Positions 1 to 5,826 of a stretch of 5,826 nucleotides of DNA are shown here, one piece after another (position 1 is the stretch's first letter; each line of letters opens with the position of its first letter). The notes under the pieces were generated by a model. It saw only the letters and a list, made by a program, of their open reading frames with translations, had not been told where the DNA came from and made no database searches. A program made the position numbers and the translations under genes. The DNA comes from an uncultured Clostridia bacterium (GTDB lineage Bacteria > Bacillota > Clostridia > TANB77 > CAG-508): NCBI GenBank assembly GCA_934167135.1, contig CAKPKI010000101.1, positions 1 through 5,826 on the forward strand, read 5' to 3'.

Positions 1-108
1 TTTATTAAGTTGCTTGTACCTGAACCAATAGATGTTGGAACTGATAGTAAAAACATCTATGAAAGGGTTATACAAGCGACTTTTTATTATGAAAAAAAGG
101 AGGAGTAA
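1..108 (+). CDS. C-terminal end of a phage protein, probably tail terminator / head-tail joining (partial)
   Basis: This is the last 35 codons of a gene that begins before the window; the frame is open from base 1 and stops at TAA 106-108. The visible residues read LLVPEPIDVG, then an ERVIQATFYYEK segment with alternating hydrophobic residues like a beta strand, ending in a charged KKEE tail. I cannot identify the family from so short a piece. The gene directly before the major tail protein in siphoviruses is usually the tail terminator (tail completion) protein, which caps the tail tube and joins it to the head, so that role is inferred from position only. The ribosome binding site of the next gene lies inside the last codons, and only three bases separate the two genes, so they are probably co-transcribed. 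Confidence 0.6.
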   Translation, partial: FIKLLVPEPIDVGTDSKNIYERVIQATFYYEKKEE

Positions 109-111
109 GCC

Positions 112-561
112 ATGGCAACAGTTACAACTGGAGTTTATCCAGTATATGATAATGTGTTTAAAATAGGAGTAAAAGGTTCTACTTCAACAAAAGAAGATAT
201 GAAAACAATCGCTGATTGCGAAACTTTTTCACTATCTATGGACAATAATGTTGAAGAGTGGACTCCTATGACAACAGAAGGTTGGATTAGAAGAATGCAA
301 ACAGGAAAAGGTTTTTCTATTAGTATTTCTGGTAAGAGAAATGTAGGAGATGCAGGAAACGATTATGTCGCTTCAAAACTATTTGCATCAGGAAAAAATG
401 TAGAATCTAAATTCTCATGGGAATTTGCAGATGGTACTACTGTAGAATTTGATTGCTTAATATCTGTAAGCAATGCAGGAACAGGAGACAGTACAAATGT
501 AGCACCTTTAGAATTTGAGGTTATGTCAAACGGAAAACCAACTGTAACACCAGCAGCATAA
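112..561 (+). CDS. Major tail tube protein (phage tail tube protein)
   Basis: A complete 149-residue protein that I read as the subunit of the tail tube, which stacks in hexameric rings around the tape measure protein to form the DNA channel. Length and sequence style fit the tail tube proteins of Bacillota siphoviruses. Visible landmarks are the EGWIRRMQTGKGFSISISGK stretch at residues 56-75, the NVGDAGNDYV motif at 77-86, a WEFADG turn at 103-108, and GDSTNVAPLEFEV at 125-137 followed by NGKP. These patterns are characteristic of tail tube proteins as I recall the family; no search was run. The protein is beta-rich with no signal peptide or membrane segment, and ends in a short Thr/Pro/Ala tail. 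The ATG at 112 follows AGGAGG (98-103) with an 8-base spacer. An intrinsic terminator follows immediately, fitting a need for far more of this product than of the downstream ones. Confidence 0.88.
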   Translation: MATVTTGVYPVYDNVFKIGVKGSTSTKEDMKTIADCETFSLSMDNNVEEWTPMTTEGWIRRMQTGKGFSISISGKRNVGDAGNDYVASKLFASGKNVESKFSWEFADGTTVEFDCLISVSNAGTGDSTNVAPLEFEVMSNGKPTVTPAA

Positions 562-566
562 AAAGT

Positions 567-602
567 GCCTCAGTATAGTTCATACTGGGGCTTATTTTTT
601 TT
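567..602 (+). terminator. Intrinsic (Rho-independent) terminator after the tail tube gene
   Basis: A 10-base-pair stem pairs 567-576 (GCCTCAGTAT) with 582-591 (ATACTGGGGC), with one G-U pair and a 5-base loop (577-581). An uninterrupted run of eight T follows at 595-602. It begins six bases after the stop codon of the tube gene. No convincing promoter is visible between it and the chaperone gene at 633, so downstream genes are probably expressed by read-through. That makes it a likely partial terminator setting the tube-to-downstream ratio (inference). Confidence 0.88.
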
Positions 603-619
603 ATTTAAAATAATGAAAT

Positions 620-624
620 GGAGG
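620..624 (+). promoter_or_regulatory. Ribosome binding site that fixes the chaperone start at 633
   Basis: GGAGG lies 8 bases before the ATG at 633. The frame also has an ATG at 618, but that codon overlaps the GGAGG itself and has only terminator T-tract and AT-rich sequence upstream, so 633 is the better start and the product begins MAVVDIST. Confidence 0.85.
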
Positions 625-632
625 AATTTAAT

Positions 633-938
633 ATGGCAGTAGTAGATATTAGTACAAAATTAGGAAAAGAAAAACAAACAATAAAAATAGCTGAAGGAAA
701 GGTTTATGAAGTAGATACAAGTGCTGATAATTATTTGTTAGTACAAGAAAAATTAAAAAACAAAGAATTTTCTATTGAAGTTATGTATGAAATGATTGAG
801 ATGCTTTTAGGAAAAGAAGCATTACAAACAATAAAAGATATGAAACTTACAATACCTGGACTAAGAACAGTAATTATTGCTTTATCAGCAATAGTAAATG
901 AAGTGGATTTCGAGGAAATGGAGAAACGATTTCAATAA
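633..938 (+). CDS. Tail assembly chaperone, short form (gpG-like)
   Basis: A 101-residue protein (MAVVDIST...EKRFQ) lying between the tail tube gene and the tape measure gene, the invariant place of the lambda gpG-type tail assembly chaperone. Such proteins coat the tape measure before tube assembly and are absent from the virion. The N-terminal part looks like a small beta domain (residues about 1-30, with KQTIKIAEGKVYEV), followed by mostly helical sequence (about 35-98) ending in acidic DFEEMEKRFQ. Function is assigned mainly from position, size and the overlapping downstream frame; the sequence alone is not diagnostic to me. The next frame overlaps its last 41 bases without a usable start of its own, the usual signature of a G/GT pair. 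If the ribosome shifts frame at 930-933, the first 100 residues are shared with a longer fusion of about 215 residues. Confidence 0.75.
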   Translation: MAVVDISTKLGKEKQTIKIAEGKVYEVDTSADNYLLVQEKLKNKEFSIEVMYEMIEMLLGKEALQTIKDMKLTIPGLRTVIIALSAIVNEVDFEEMEKRFQ

Positions 939-1281
939 TACATCAACGTATGATCCAGGATATGATTTATTTGAAGATTGGGATTTAATAGCATCAAGCT
1001 TAAAGACACAATATGGATATAGTATAAGAAAAGAAATAAGTGATTTAGATTGGGGAGAATTAATTAGTGATATTGCAGGATTAAATGGAGAAACACCATT
1101 AGGGAATATAGTAAGAATAAGAAAAGAAGCTGACCCAGAAACATTAAAAAGATTTACTCCTGAAGAAAATCGAATTAGAAATGAATGGCTAAGAAAATCT
1201 GCATCTCAAATAAGTGAGGAAAATTATAATACAGCAATGGAAAACATAAAGAATATGTTTAAATCCATGGCTGATAAGTGA
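898..1281 (+). CDS. Tail assembly chaperone extension (gpT-like; Gp15-family-like), made as a frameshift fusion
   Basis: This frame is open from 898 (a stop lies at 895-897) to TGA 1279-1281. The ATG at 898 has no Shine-Dalgarno sequence and lies inside the chaperone gene, and there is no other ATG before 1237. I therefore read it as the T part of a G-T fusion, entered at about 934 and adding about 115 residues. The part beyond the overlap contains YDLFEDWDLIASSLKTQYG, the ETPLGNIVRIR segment (1090-1122) and RFTPEENRIRNEW (1150-1188). These recall the phage Gp15 family found just upstream of tape measure genes in Bacillota phages; I recognise the pattern but ran no search. The T part of lambda gpGT recruits tube subunits to the chaperone-coated tape measure, and the same role is inferred here. 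The codons before about 934 are probably not translated in this frame. The tape measure gene starts 10 bases later. Confidence 0.72.
   Translation: MKWISRKWRNDFNNTSTYDPGYDLFEDWDLIASSLKTQYGYSIRKEISDLDWGELISDIAGLNGETPLGNIVRIRKEADPETLKRFTPEENRIRNEWLRKSASQISEENYNTAMENIKNMFKSMADK
930..933 (+). promoter_or_regulatory. Probable +1 programmed ribosomal frameshift site, UUU_C
   Basis: The zero frame reads CGA UUU CAA UAA. The downstream frame (stop-free from 898) lies at +1 (equivalently -2) to the chaperone frame, so a shift must occur between 898 and 938. I checked each zero-frame codon there for re-pairing after a +1 or -2 move; only UUU (930-932) to UUC (931-933) keeps full pairing, and tRNA-Phe (anticodon GAA) pairs better with UUC. 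Influenza PA-X uses the same UUU_C slip. A GGAG at 920-923, six bases upstream, and GAGG at 912-915 could act as internal Shine-Dalgarno stimulators, as in prfB. The shift would fuse chaperone residues 1-100 to NNTSTYDPG. A sequencing indel is the main alternative. Confidence 0.6.
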
Positions 1282-1291
1282 GGTGAGATGA

Positions 1292-4200
1292 ATGAGCACA
1301 AATGTAGGGGAAATTGATTTAAGTTTAATACTTAATAGTGATAAATTCAAATCACAACTAAAGAACATTGATGGACAGGCAAATACCGCTTCTTCTAAAA
1401 TCTCATCATCATTAGCAAAGATAGGAAAGGCTGCAATTGCAGCTTTTTCTGTTACAGCAATAGCCAAATTTGGTAAAGAGTGTGTAAGTGTAGCAAGCGA
1501 AACAGCAAATGCCTGGATAGGATTAAATTCTATATTAACAGGACAAGGAAAAAGTTTTCAACAGGCTAAATCTTTTATAAACGATTATGTTTCAGATGGT
1601 TTAGTACCATTGAATAATGCTGTTGCTGCATATAAAAACTTGGCATTAAGAGGATATAGTTCAGACCAAATAAAAAAGACAATGAATGCATTAAAAAATA
1701 GTGCTACATTTGCAAGACAAAGTACATATTCACTTGGTGATGCAGTTCAAACAGCAACAGAAGGTTTGAAAAATGAAAATTCCGTTGTTGTAGATAATGC
1801 TGGTGTAACCAAAAATGTTGCAAAAATGTGGGAAGACTATGCAAAATCTATTGGAACTACAAGAGATAAATTAACACAAGAACAAAAAATACAAGCAGAA
1901 GTAAATGGTATCTTAGAGGAAACAAAATTCCAAAGTAATGATGCAGCAATTTATGCAAATACTTATTCTGGAAAAATAGCACAATTAAATACTGCTTTTA
2001 CAAATATGAAAACAGCTATTGGAAATGTAATACAGCCACTTGCTAAATTATTCGTTCCAATGATAACTGCAGCAACAAATGCTGTAACGAAGTTATTTAC
2101 ATCATTAGCTGGGTTATTATCTTTGTTTGGATTAAAAGCGGATAGTGTTGAAACAGTTTCAAATGGCATTGGAGATATGGCGACAAATGCAGATAAAGCA
2201 TCGGATGCTGTAGGAAGTGTAGGAGATAGTGCTTCTAAGTCAGCTAAAAAAATAAAAAAATCATTGGCTGGCTGGGACGAAATAAATAAGCTGGATGATA
2301 ATAGCGATAGTAGTTCAGGAAGTGGTAGTGGCTCTGGTGGTTCTTCAGGAGGAATAAAAGAGTCATTAGATGTTTCAAGTACAGTCCAGGAGGATACATC
2401 TGTATTCACAGGATTAATAGAAAAAGTAAAAGAATTAGCAAGTATATTCAAAGAAGGATTTGATGCAGGATTTGGTGACACGAATTTTGATGGAATACTA
2501 GATCATTTATTAAATATAAAAAATGCTATTGTCGATATATGGACTGACCCAGATGTTTTATATTCGGCACAACAATGGGTTGATACTTGTTTATATTCAC
2601 TAGGGCAAATGACAGGTGCAGTAGCGAGAATAGGAACTAATATTGCAGAGTTTTTTGTAGGAAGTATAGACATATACTTAGAGCAATATGTAGACAGAAT
2701 AAAAACACATATATGCAACATGTTCGATATTTCAAGTGAAGACATGGCTCTATCAGGAAATTTTGCACAAGCATTAGGAGAATTGTCAGATGTATTTAAA
2801 AGTGATAAAGCAAAGCAGATAGGTGCAAATATTATTGCAATGTTTGCAAATCCAATAATGAGTGCAAACGAATTATGTGCAAAATTTGCCAAAGATATAA
2901 AGGGAGTATTATTCCAACCAATTATAGACAATGTTGATAAATTAAAGGAAACCTTTAATAATGTATTAACTCCAATACAGACGGTAACAGGAACTCTTGC
3001 AGATGCAATGACTTATGTGGGGGATAAATGGAACGAAGTATATGACAATTATATTAGTCCTTTTATGGAAAGTCTAAAAACTGGACTTAGTGATACATTT
3101 AGCAAATTCTTAGATGTTTACAATGAATATGTTGTGCCATTTATGAACAATATAGCAGATGGCCTTGGAAGCTTATGGGAAGAACATTTAAGACCATTGG
3201 TAGATAAAATAGGCGAATTTGTCGGTTCTGTTGTTACAGCAATTCAAACTTTATGGGAAATGTGGTTAAAACCACTAATTGATTGGATTATTGCTAATAT
3301 CATTCCAGTATTAGTCCCTATTTTTGAAAGTATTTGGAACACTATAAAAAATGTATTTGGTTCAATAGCAGATACAATTGGAGGAATTATTGATACTTTC
3401 AAAGGATTAATAGACTTTTTGGTAGGAGTATTCTCAGGAGATTGGGACAAAGCTTGGGAAGGAATAAAAACATTCTTTACAGGTATATGGGAAGCAATAA
3501 AAGGCTTCTTTGAGACAATTTGGAATGCATTAAAAGGAATTGTAGAAACTTATATAAATATTGTAAAGGCACAAATTTCAACAGTATTAAATGCCATAAA
3601 GACTATTTGGGAAAATATATGGAATGGAATCAGTGGATTTGTAACAAAAATTTGGAATGCGATTAAGACAGCAATAAGCAATGCAATAAATGCAATTAAG
3701 TCTGCTATTTCAACAGTATTTAACAATATCAAGAATACAGTTTCAAATATATTTAATTCAATAAAAAATACGGCATCTAATATATGGAATACAATAAAAA
3801 ATAACATAGTAAATGCAGTAACTAATATAAAAAATGGAATAGTGAATACTTTCCAAACAGCATATAACAAAATAACATCAATATTTAACAATATAGCATC
3901 ATTCTTTACAGGAATTTGGAATAGAGTTAGAAATACATTTAGTGAACTAGGAACAAAAATAGGCGACTCAATGAGTGGAGCAGTAAAAGCTGGAATAAAT
4001 GGAGTTCTAAGTTCTGTTGAAAATATTGTAAATAAGTTTATTAAAATGATAAATGGGGCATTAGATGTTATAAATGCAATTCCAGGAGTAAATATTTCAA
4101 AATTAAATACACTTAATGTGCCAAAACTTGCTCAAGGTGGATATGTAAAAGCAAATACACCGCAACTTGCAATGATTGGTGACAATAAAACACAAGGAGA

Positions 4201-4405
4201 AATTGTTGCACCTGAAGATAAAATGCTAGATATGATACTTACAGCATTAAAAATGTTTAAGGATCAAGATGACAAGCCTTCTAATGGAAATGATGATGGA
4301 GACATTATTGTAAATGTAACAGTCGATGGAGAAATAGTTCAAAGGCAAATAAGGAAAAGAAATGATAGGCTTGCATTAGCAACTAATGGGAGGTGCAAGA
4401 TATGA
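1292..4405 (+). CDS. Tail tape measure protein
   Basis: A 1037-residue protein that sets tail length and is ejected ahead of the DNA. The ATG at 1292 follows GAGGTGA (1280-1286) by 5 bases. In order: a short N-terminal region with GEIDLSLILNSDKF; a small hydrophobic stretch (about 48-60); the conserved tape-measure core, including VVDNAGV (166-172) and the Lys/Gln-rich helices up to about 254; a hydrophobic segment (about 254-282); the SLAGWDEINKL motif (324-334), common in Bacillota tape measures; a 15-residue Ser/Gly linker (340-354); helical sequence with prolines at 590, 616, 635, 661 and 672; a strongly hydrophobic stretch (about 663-683); tandem 11-residue Trp/Phe repeats (680-884); and a C-terminal LAQGGYV...MIGD motif (946-966) typical of the family's end. 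By the usual rule of about 0.15 nm per residue, the tail would be roughly 150 nm. No lysozyme or peptidase motif is obvious. Its TGA overlaps the next start as ATGA. Confidence 0.95.
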   Translation: MSTNVGEIDLSLILNSDKFKSQLKNIDGQANTASSKISSSLAKIGKAAIAAFSVTAIAKFGKECVSVASETANAWIGLNSILTGQGKSFQQAKSFINDYVSDGLVPLNNAVAAYKNLALRGYSSDQIKKTMNALKNSATFARQSTYSLGDAVQTATEGLKNENSVVVDNAGVTKNVAKMWEDYAKSIGTTRDKLTQEQKIQAEVNGILEETKFQSNDAAIYANTYSGKIAQLNTAFTNMKTAIGNVIQPLAKLFVPMITAATNAVTKLFTSLAGLLSLFGLKADSVETVSNGIGDMATNADKASDAVGSVGDSASKSAKKIKKSLAGWDEINKLDDNSDSSSGSGSGSGGSSGGIKESLDVSSTVQEDTSVFTGLIEKVKELASIFKEGFDAGFGDTNFDGILDHLLNIKNAIVDIWTDPDVLYSAQQWVDTCLYSLGQMTGAVARIGTNIAEFFVGSIDIYLEQYVDRIKTHICNMFDISSEDMALSGNFAQALGELSDVFKSDKAKQIGANIIAMFANPIMSANELCAKFAKDIKGVLFQPIIDNVDKLKETFNNVLTPIQTVTGTLADAMTYVGDKWNEVYDNYISPFMESLKTGLSDTFSKFLDVYNEYVVPFMNNIADGLGSLWEEHLRPLVDKIGEFVGSVVTAIQTLWEMWLKPLIDWIIANIIPVLVPIFESIWNTIKNVFGSIADTIGGIIDTFKGLIDFLVGVFSGDWDKAWEGIKTFFTGIWEAIKGFFETIWNALKGIVETYINIVKAQISTVLNAIKTIWENIWNGISGFVTKIWNAIKTAISNAINAIKSAISTVFNNIKNTVSNIFNSIKNTASNIWNTIKNNIVNAVTNIKNGIVNTFQTAYNKITSIFNNIASFFTGIWNRVRNTFSELGTKIGDSMSGAVKAGINGVLSSVENIVNKFIKMINGALDVINAIPGVNISKLNTLNVPKLAQGGYVKANTPQLAMIGDNKTQGEIVAPEDKMLDMILTALKMFKDQDDKPSNGNDDGDIIVNVTVDGEIVQRQIRKRNDRLALATNGRCKI
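3449..3943 (+). repeat. Fifteen tandem 33-base units coding 11-residue Trp/Phe repeats in the tape measure protein
   Basis: Residues 720-884 divide without gaps into fifteen 11-residue units with the rough consensus x-I-W/F-N-x-I-K-x-x-I-S/T, for example GIWEAIKGFFE (731-741), KIWNAIKTAIS (786-796) and NIWNTIKNNIV (830-840). The units differ in sequence, so this is an old, diverged repeat, not a recent expansion. Three further units (680-712) precede it, set off by a 7-residue spacer, VFSGDWD (713-719). Eleven-residue repeats with fixed Trp and Phe are known in tape measure proteins such as that of phage TP901-1 and fit a long hendecad helical rod. Confidence 0.85.
4388..4395 (+). promoter_or_regulatory. 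Ribosome binding site that fixes the next start at 4402
   Basis: GGGAGGTG sits 8 bases (counted from the GGAGG core) before the ATG at 4402, which overlaps the tape measure stop as ATGA. The in-frame GTG at 4393 overlaps this site and is not a plausible start. Confidence 0.85.
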
Positions 4406-4794
4406 AATATAGTGGAAAATTATTAAAATTAAATGGAAAAACATTTGATTGCATAATAAGTTATAAATTGGGGAGAAACAAACTTTGGAGTTCTGATACA
4501 GGAAGAAATATGGCAGGAAGTATGAAAGGCTCTTTAGTAGGAAACTTCCCTAAAATTATGCTTGAAATTGAACCATTAGATGCAGAGGAAATGTCAGAAA
4601 TAGAAAAAATACTTGATTCAGCAACAATAGAAGTTGAATATTATAACAATAAATATCAATGTACCTGTACAGCAGATTATTATGCAAATGATTATGAAGA
4701 GGACTTGCTAAGAATGGAAGATATGAAATATAAATCTTTTCCAGTTAATTTGATTCCAAATGAAAGGGAGGATAAGCATGTTAAAAACAAGTGA
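4402..4794 (+). CDS. Conserved phage tail-module protein of unknown function (DUF6711-like, tentative)
   Basis: A 130-residue protein beginning MKYSGKLLKLNGKTF. The most distinctive part is RNKLWSSDTGRNMAG at residues 25-39, followed by a basic turn and a predicted beta-rich stretch (KGSLVGNFPKIMLEIEPL, 42-59), an acidic helix (DAEEMSEIEKILDSA), a YYNNKYQCTCTADYY strand pair, and a C-terminal YKSFPVNLIP motif (110-119). I associate this pattern with small proteins found just after the tape measure gene in Clostridia-type phages and tentatively with DUF6711; no search was run. No signal peptide or membrane segment is seen. Its position is where siphoviruses usually carry the distal tail protein (Dit), but it is about half the length of a typical Dit, so it could be a reduced Dit-like adaptor or a separate tail-tip component. 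The ATGA overlap with the tape measure gene implies translational coupling. Confidence 0.8.
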   Translation: MKYSGKLLKLNGKTFDCIISYKLGRNKLWSSDTGRNMAGSMKGSLVGNFPKIMLEIEPLDAEEMSEIEKILDSATIEVEYYNNKYQCTCTADYYANDYEEDLLRMEDMKYKSFPVNLIPNEREDKHVKNK

Positions 4795-5826
4795 TACATT
4801 TAAGCAAAAAATGAAAGTATATGGTAAACAGCTAAATATGCTTTTAAGCTTTGGAAAAACAACATTAGATAAGACTTATGTGAAAAGTGCTGAACCTTCA
4901 GTTAATGGAGAATTATTTACATCTGTAATGAGACAGCTTACATTGGAAATAGAAAATTATACTTCAATAGAGGTTGATAAACTTTTGACAGTAAGGCAAG
5001 TACATGAAAGCAAAGTAAGAAATATAAATAATTCAAGAGTGAAATATTTGGCAACCGATTTAAATAAATCCTATTCAGTAAAAGAAGTAGATGATATGGC
5101 TGTAGGAATGTTTTCATCTTTAAGAAATAAGTATTTAATTCAAAAAGAAAGTAGAGAAAACATTGCTTCAGCCTCTACAATAAATGTGCAATTAGGAGTT
5201 AGAACATCTGAATTTGAAAATTATGAATACATAGACTATGGAGAATATGTTGTATATGATAAAGAAGAGGTTGTTGATTCCAATTCAATTAAATTATATT
5301 TGTATGACCATTTAATAGATACTCATATAAAATATGATGATGATCCATTATCACTAGATTATGAAAATGGAGATATAACTGTAGCAGATTTATTGCAGGC
5401 GATATGTACAAAGTTTGAATTTAATTTAAAAACAAAAGTTTTTACTAATTCAGACAAAATAATATCTGAAGATAAATATTTAGGATTAAATCTTACATAT
5501 AGAGATATATTGGATGAAATTGCAGCAACTGCAGGTGGATTTATAAAAATATTTAATAAAGACCTGTATGTTGCTTATCCTACTGAAACAGGTGAAACAA
5601 TTGACGAGAACGATTTAGAAAAATTAACCATTGGAAAATTTATAGGTGCTTTTAATTCTTTAGTTTTAGGGAGATCACCACAAGAAGATAATATATATTA
5701 TCCAGAGAACATAAAAGCTGAAGATAGAATTTCAGTTAGAATTGATAATAATCAAATAATGGATAAAAACAGGGAAGATTTTATTGTTAATATTTATGAA
5801 AAAATAAAGGGTCTGCAATATTATGC
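4778..5826 (+). CDS. Probable tail-tip baseplate hub / tail-associated protein (N-terminal 349 codons, cut by window end)
   Basis: The frame is open from ATG 4778 to the last base, giving 349 whole codons with the end missing. The start follows GGGAGG (4766-4771) by 6 bases and overlaps the previous gene by 17 bases. The sequence is beta-rich at first (MKVYGKQLNMLLSFGKTTLD, then LFTSVMRQLTLEIENYTSIE), and the middle carries DDPLSLDYENGDITVADLLQAIC. It then has LTYRDILDEIAATAGGFIKI (from about residue 240) and NSLVLGRSPQEDNIYYPEN. The YRDILDEIA..GGFIKI pattern resembles the hub domain (gp27-like fold) at the N-terminus of siphovirus Tal/hub proteins, which close the tail tube and carry receptor-binding or peptidoglycan-cutting parts further on. 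The family call is by pattern and gene order only; a lytic or fibre domain, if present, lies beyond the window. Confidence 0.65.
   Translation, partial: MLKTSDTFKQKMKVYGKQLNMLLSFGKTTLDKTYVKSAEPSVNGELFTSVMRQLTLEIENYTSIEVDKLLTVRQVHESKVRNINNSRVKYLATDLNKSYSVKEVDDMAVGMFSSLRNKYLIQKESRENIASASTINVQLGVRTSEFENYEYIDYGEYVVYDKEEVVDSNSIKLYLYDHLIDTHIKYDDDPLSLDYENGDITVADLLQAICTKFEFNLKTKVFTNSDKIISEDKYLGLNLTYRDILDEIAATAGGFIKIFNKDLYVAYPTETGETIDENDLEKLTIGKFIGAFNSLVLGRSPQEDNIYYPENIKAEDRISVRIDNNQIMDKNREDFIVNIYEKIKGLQYY

Noticed and set aside
618..632. Upstream ATG at 618 as start of the chaperone gene
   Set aside because: It overlaps the GGAGG (620-624) that is ideally spaced for the ATG at 633 and has no ribosome binding site of its own.
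603..632. Promoter between the terminator and the chaperone gene
   Set aside because: The stretch is AT-rich, but I could not find a -35/-10 pair with proper spacing that does not overlap the terminator T-tract or ribosome binding site.
898..900. ATG at 898 as an independent start of the Gp15-like gene
   Set aside because: No Shine-Dalgarno sequence precedes it, it lies inside the coding part of the chaperone, and the frame relation fits a chaperone frameshift better.
1189..1467. Antisense frame of 92 codons
   Set aside because: It lies opposite the chaperone extension and tape measure gene, has no convincing ribosome binding site or recognisable product, and is explained as a shadow.
1963..2481. 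Antisense frame of 172 codons opposite the tape measure gene
   Set aside because: Its Ser/Pro-rich product mirrors the repetitive, low-complexity sense codons of the Ser/Gly linker region and has no domain signal.
2503..3891. Three further antisense frames (2503-2931, 3244-3450, 3550-3891)
   Set aside because: They are the hydrophobic reverse translations of AT-rich sense helical codons; the last simply mirrors the 11-residue repeat array.
3449..3943. Repeat array as a possible CRISPR or mobile-element repeat
   Set aside because: The 33-base period is codon-locked within one open frame, units are diverged, and there are no spacers or identical repeats.

Overview
The window is a segment of the tail-morphogenesis module of a long-tailed (siphovirus-like) bacteriophage or prophage from a low-GC Gram-positive host, probably Clostridia-like. 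The basis is strong AT richness, heavy use of AGA, ATA, GGA and TTA codons, consensus GGAGG-type ribosome binding sites, and a gene order typical of Bacillota siphoviruses. All genes are on the + strand. TGA and TAA act as stops and all tryptophans are TGG, so there is no sign of genetic-code change. Nothing here separates a free phage from an integrated prophage or a tailocin; no integrase, att site or host gene is present.

Layout: the end of an upstream gene, probably a tail terminator or other head-tail joining protein (1-108); the major tail tube protein (112-561); an intrinsic terminator (567-602); a small tail assembly chaperone, gpG-like (633-938); an overlapping gpT/Gp15-like frame without its own start (898-1281), most simply reached by a +1 ribosomal frameshift at UUU_C (930-933); the 1037-residue tape measure protein (1292-4405); a 130-residue conserved tail-module protein of unknown function (4402-4794); and the first 349 codons of a probable baseplate hub / tail-associated protein, cut by the window end (4778-5826). 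There is no gene-free stretch longer than about 75 bases.

Working together (family knowledge plus position): the chaperone pair coats the tape measure protein and recruits tube subunits, the tape measure sets tail length, the tube protein polymerises around it, and the last two genes belong to the tail tip where assembly starts. The terminator right after the tube gene would let the most abundant structural protein be made in excess over everything downstream. From 1292 on, genes are joined by minimal gaps or overlaps (10-base gap, ATGA overlap, 17-base overlap), pointing to one translationally coupled transcript.

I found no new defence or mobile system. The points worth a second look are the +1 (rather than the usual -1) frameshift arrangement, the very regular 11-residue repeat of the tape measure, and the short protein occupying the slot where a distal tail protein is usually found.
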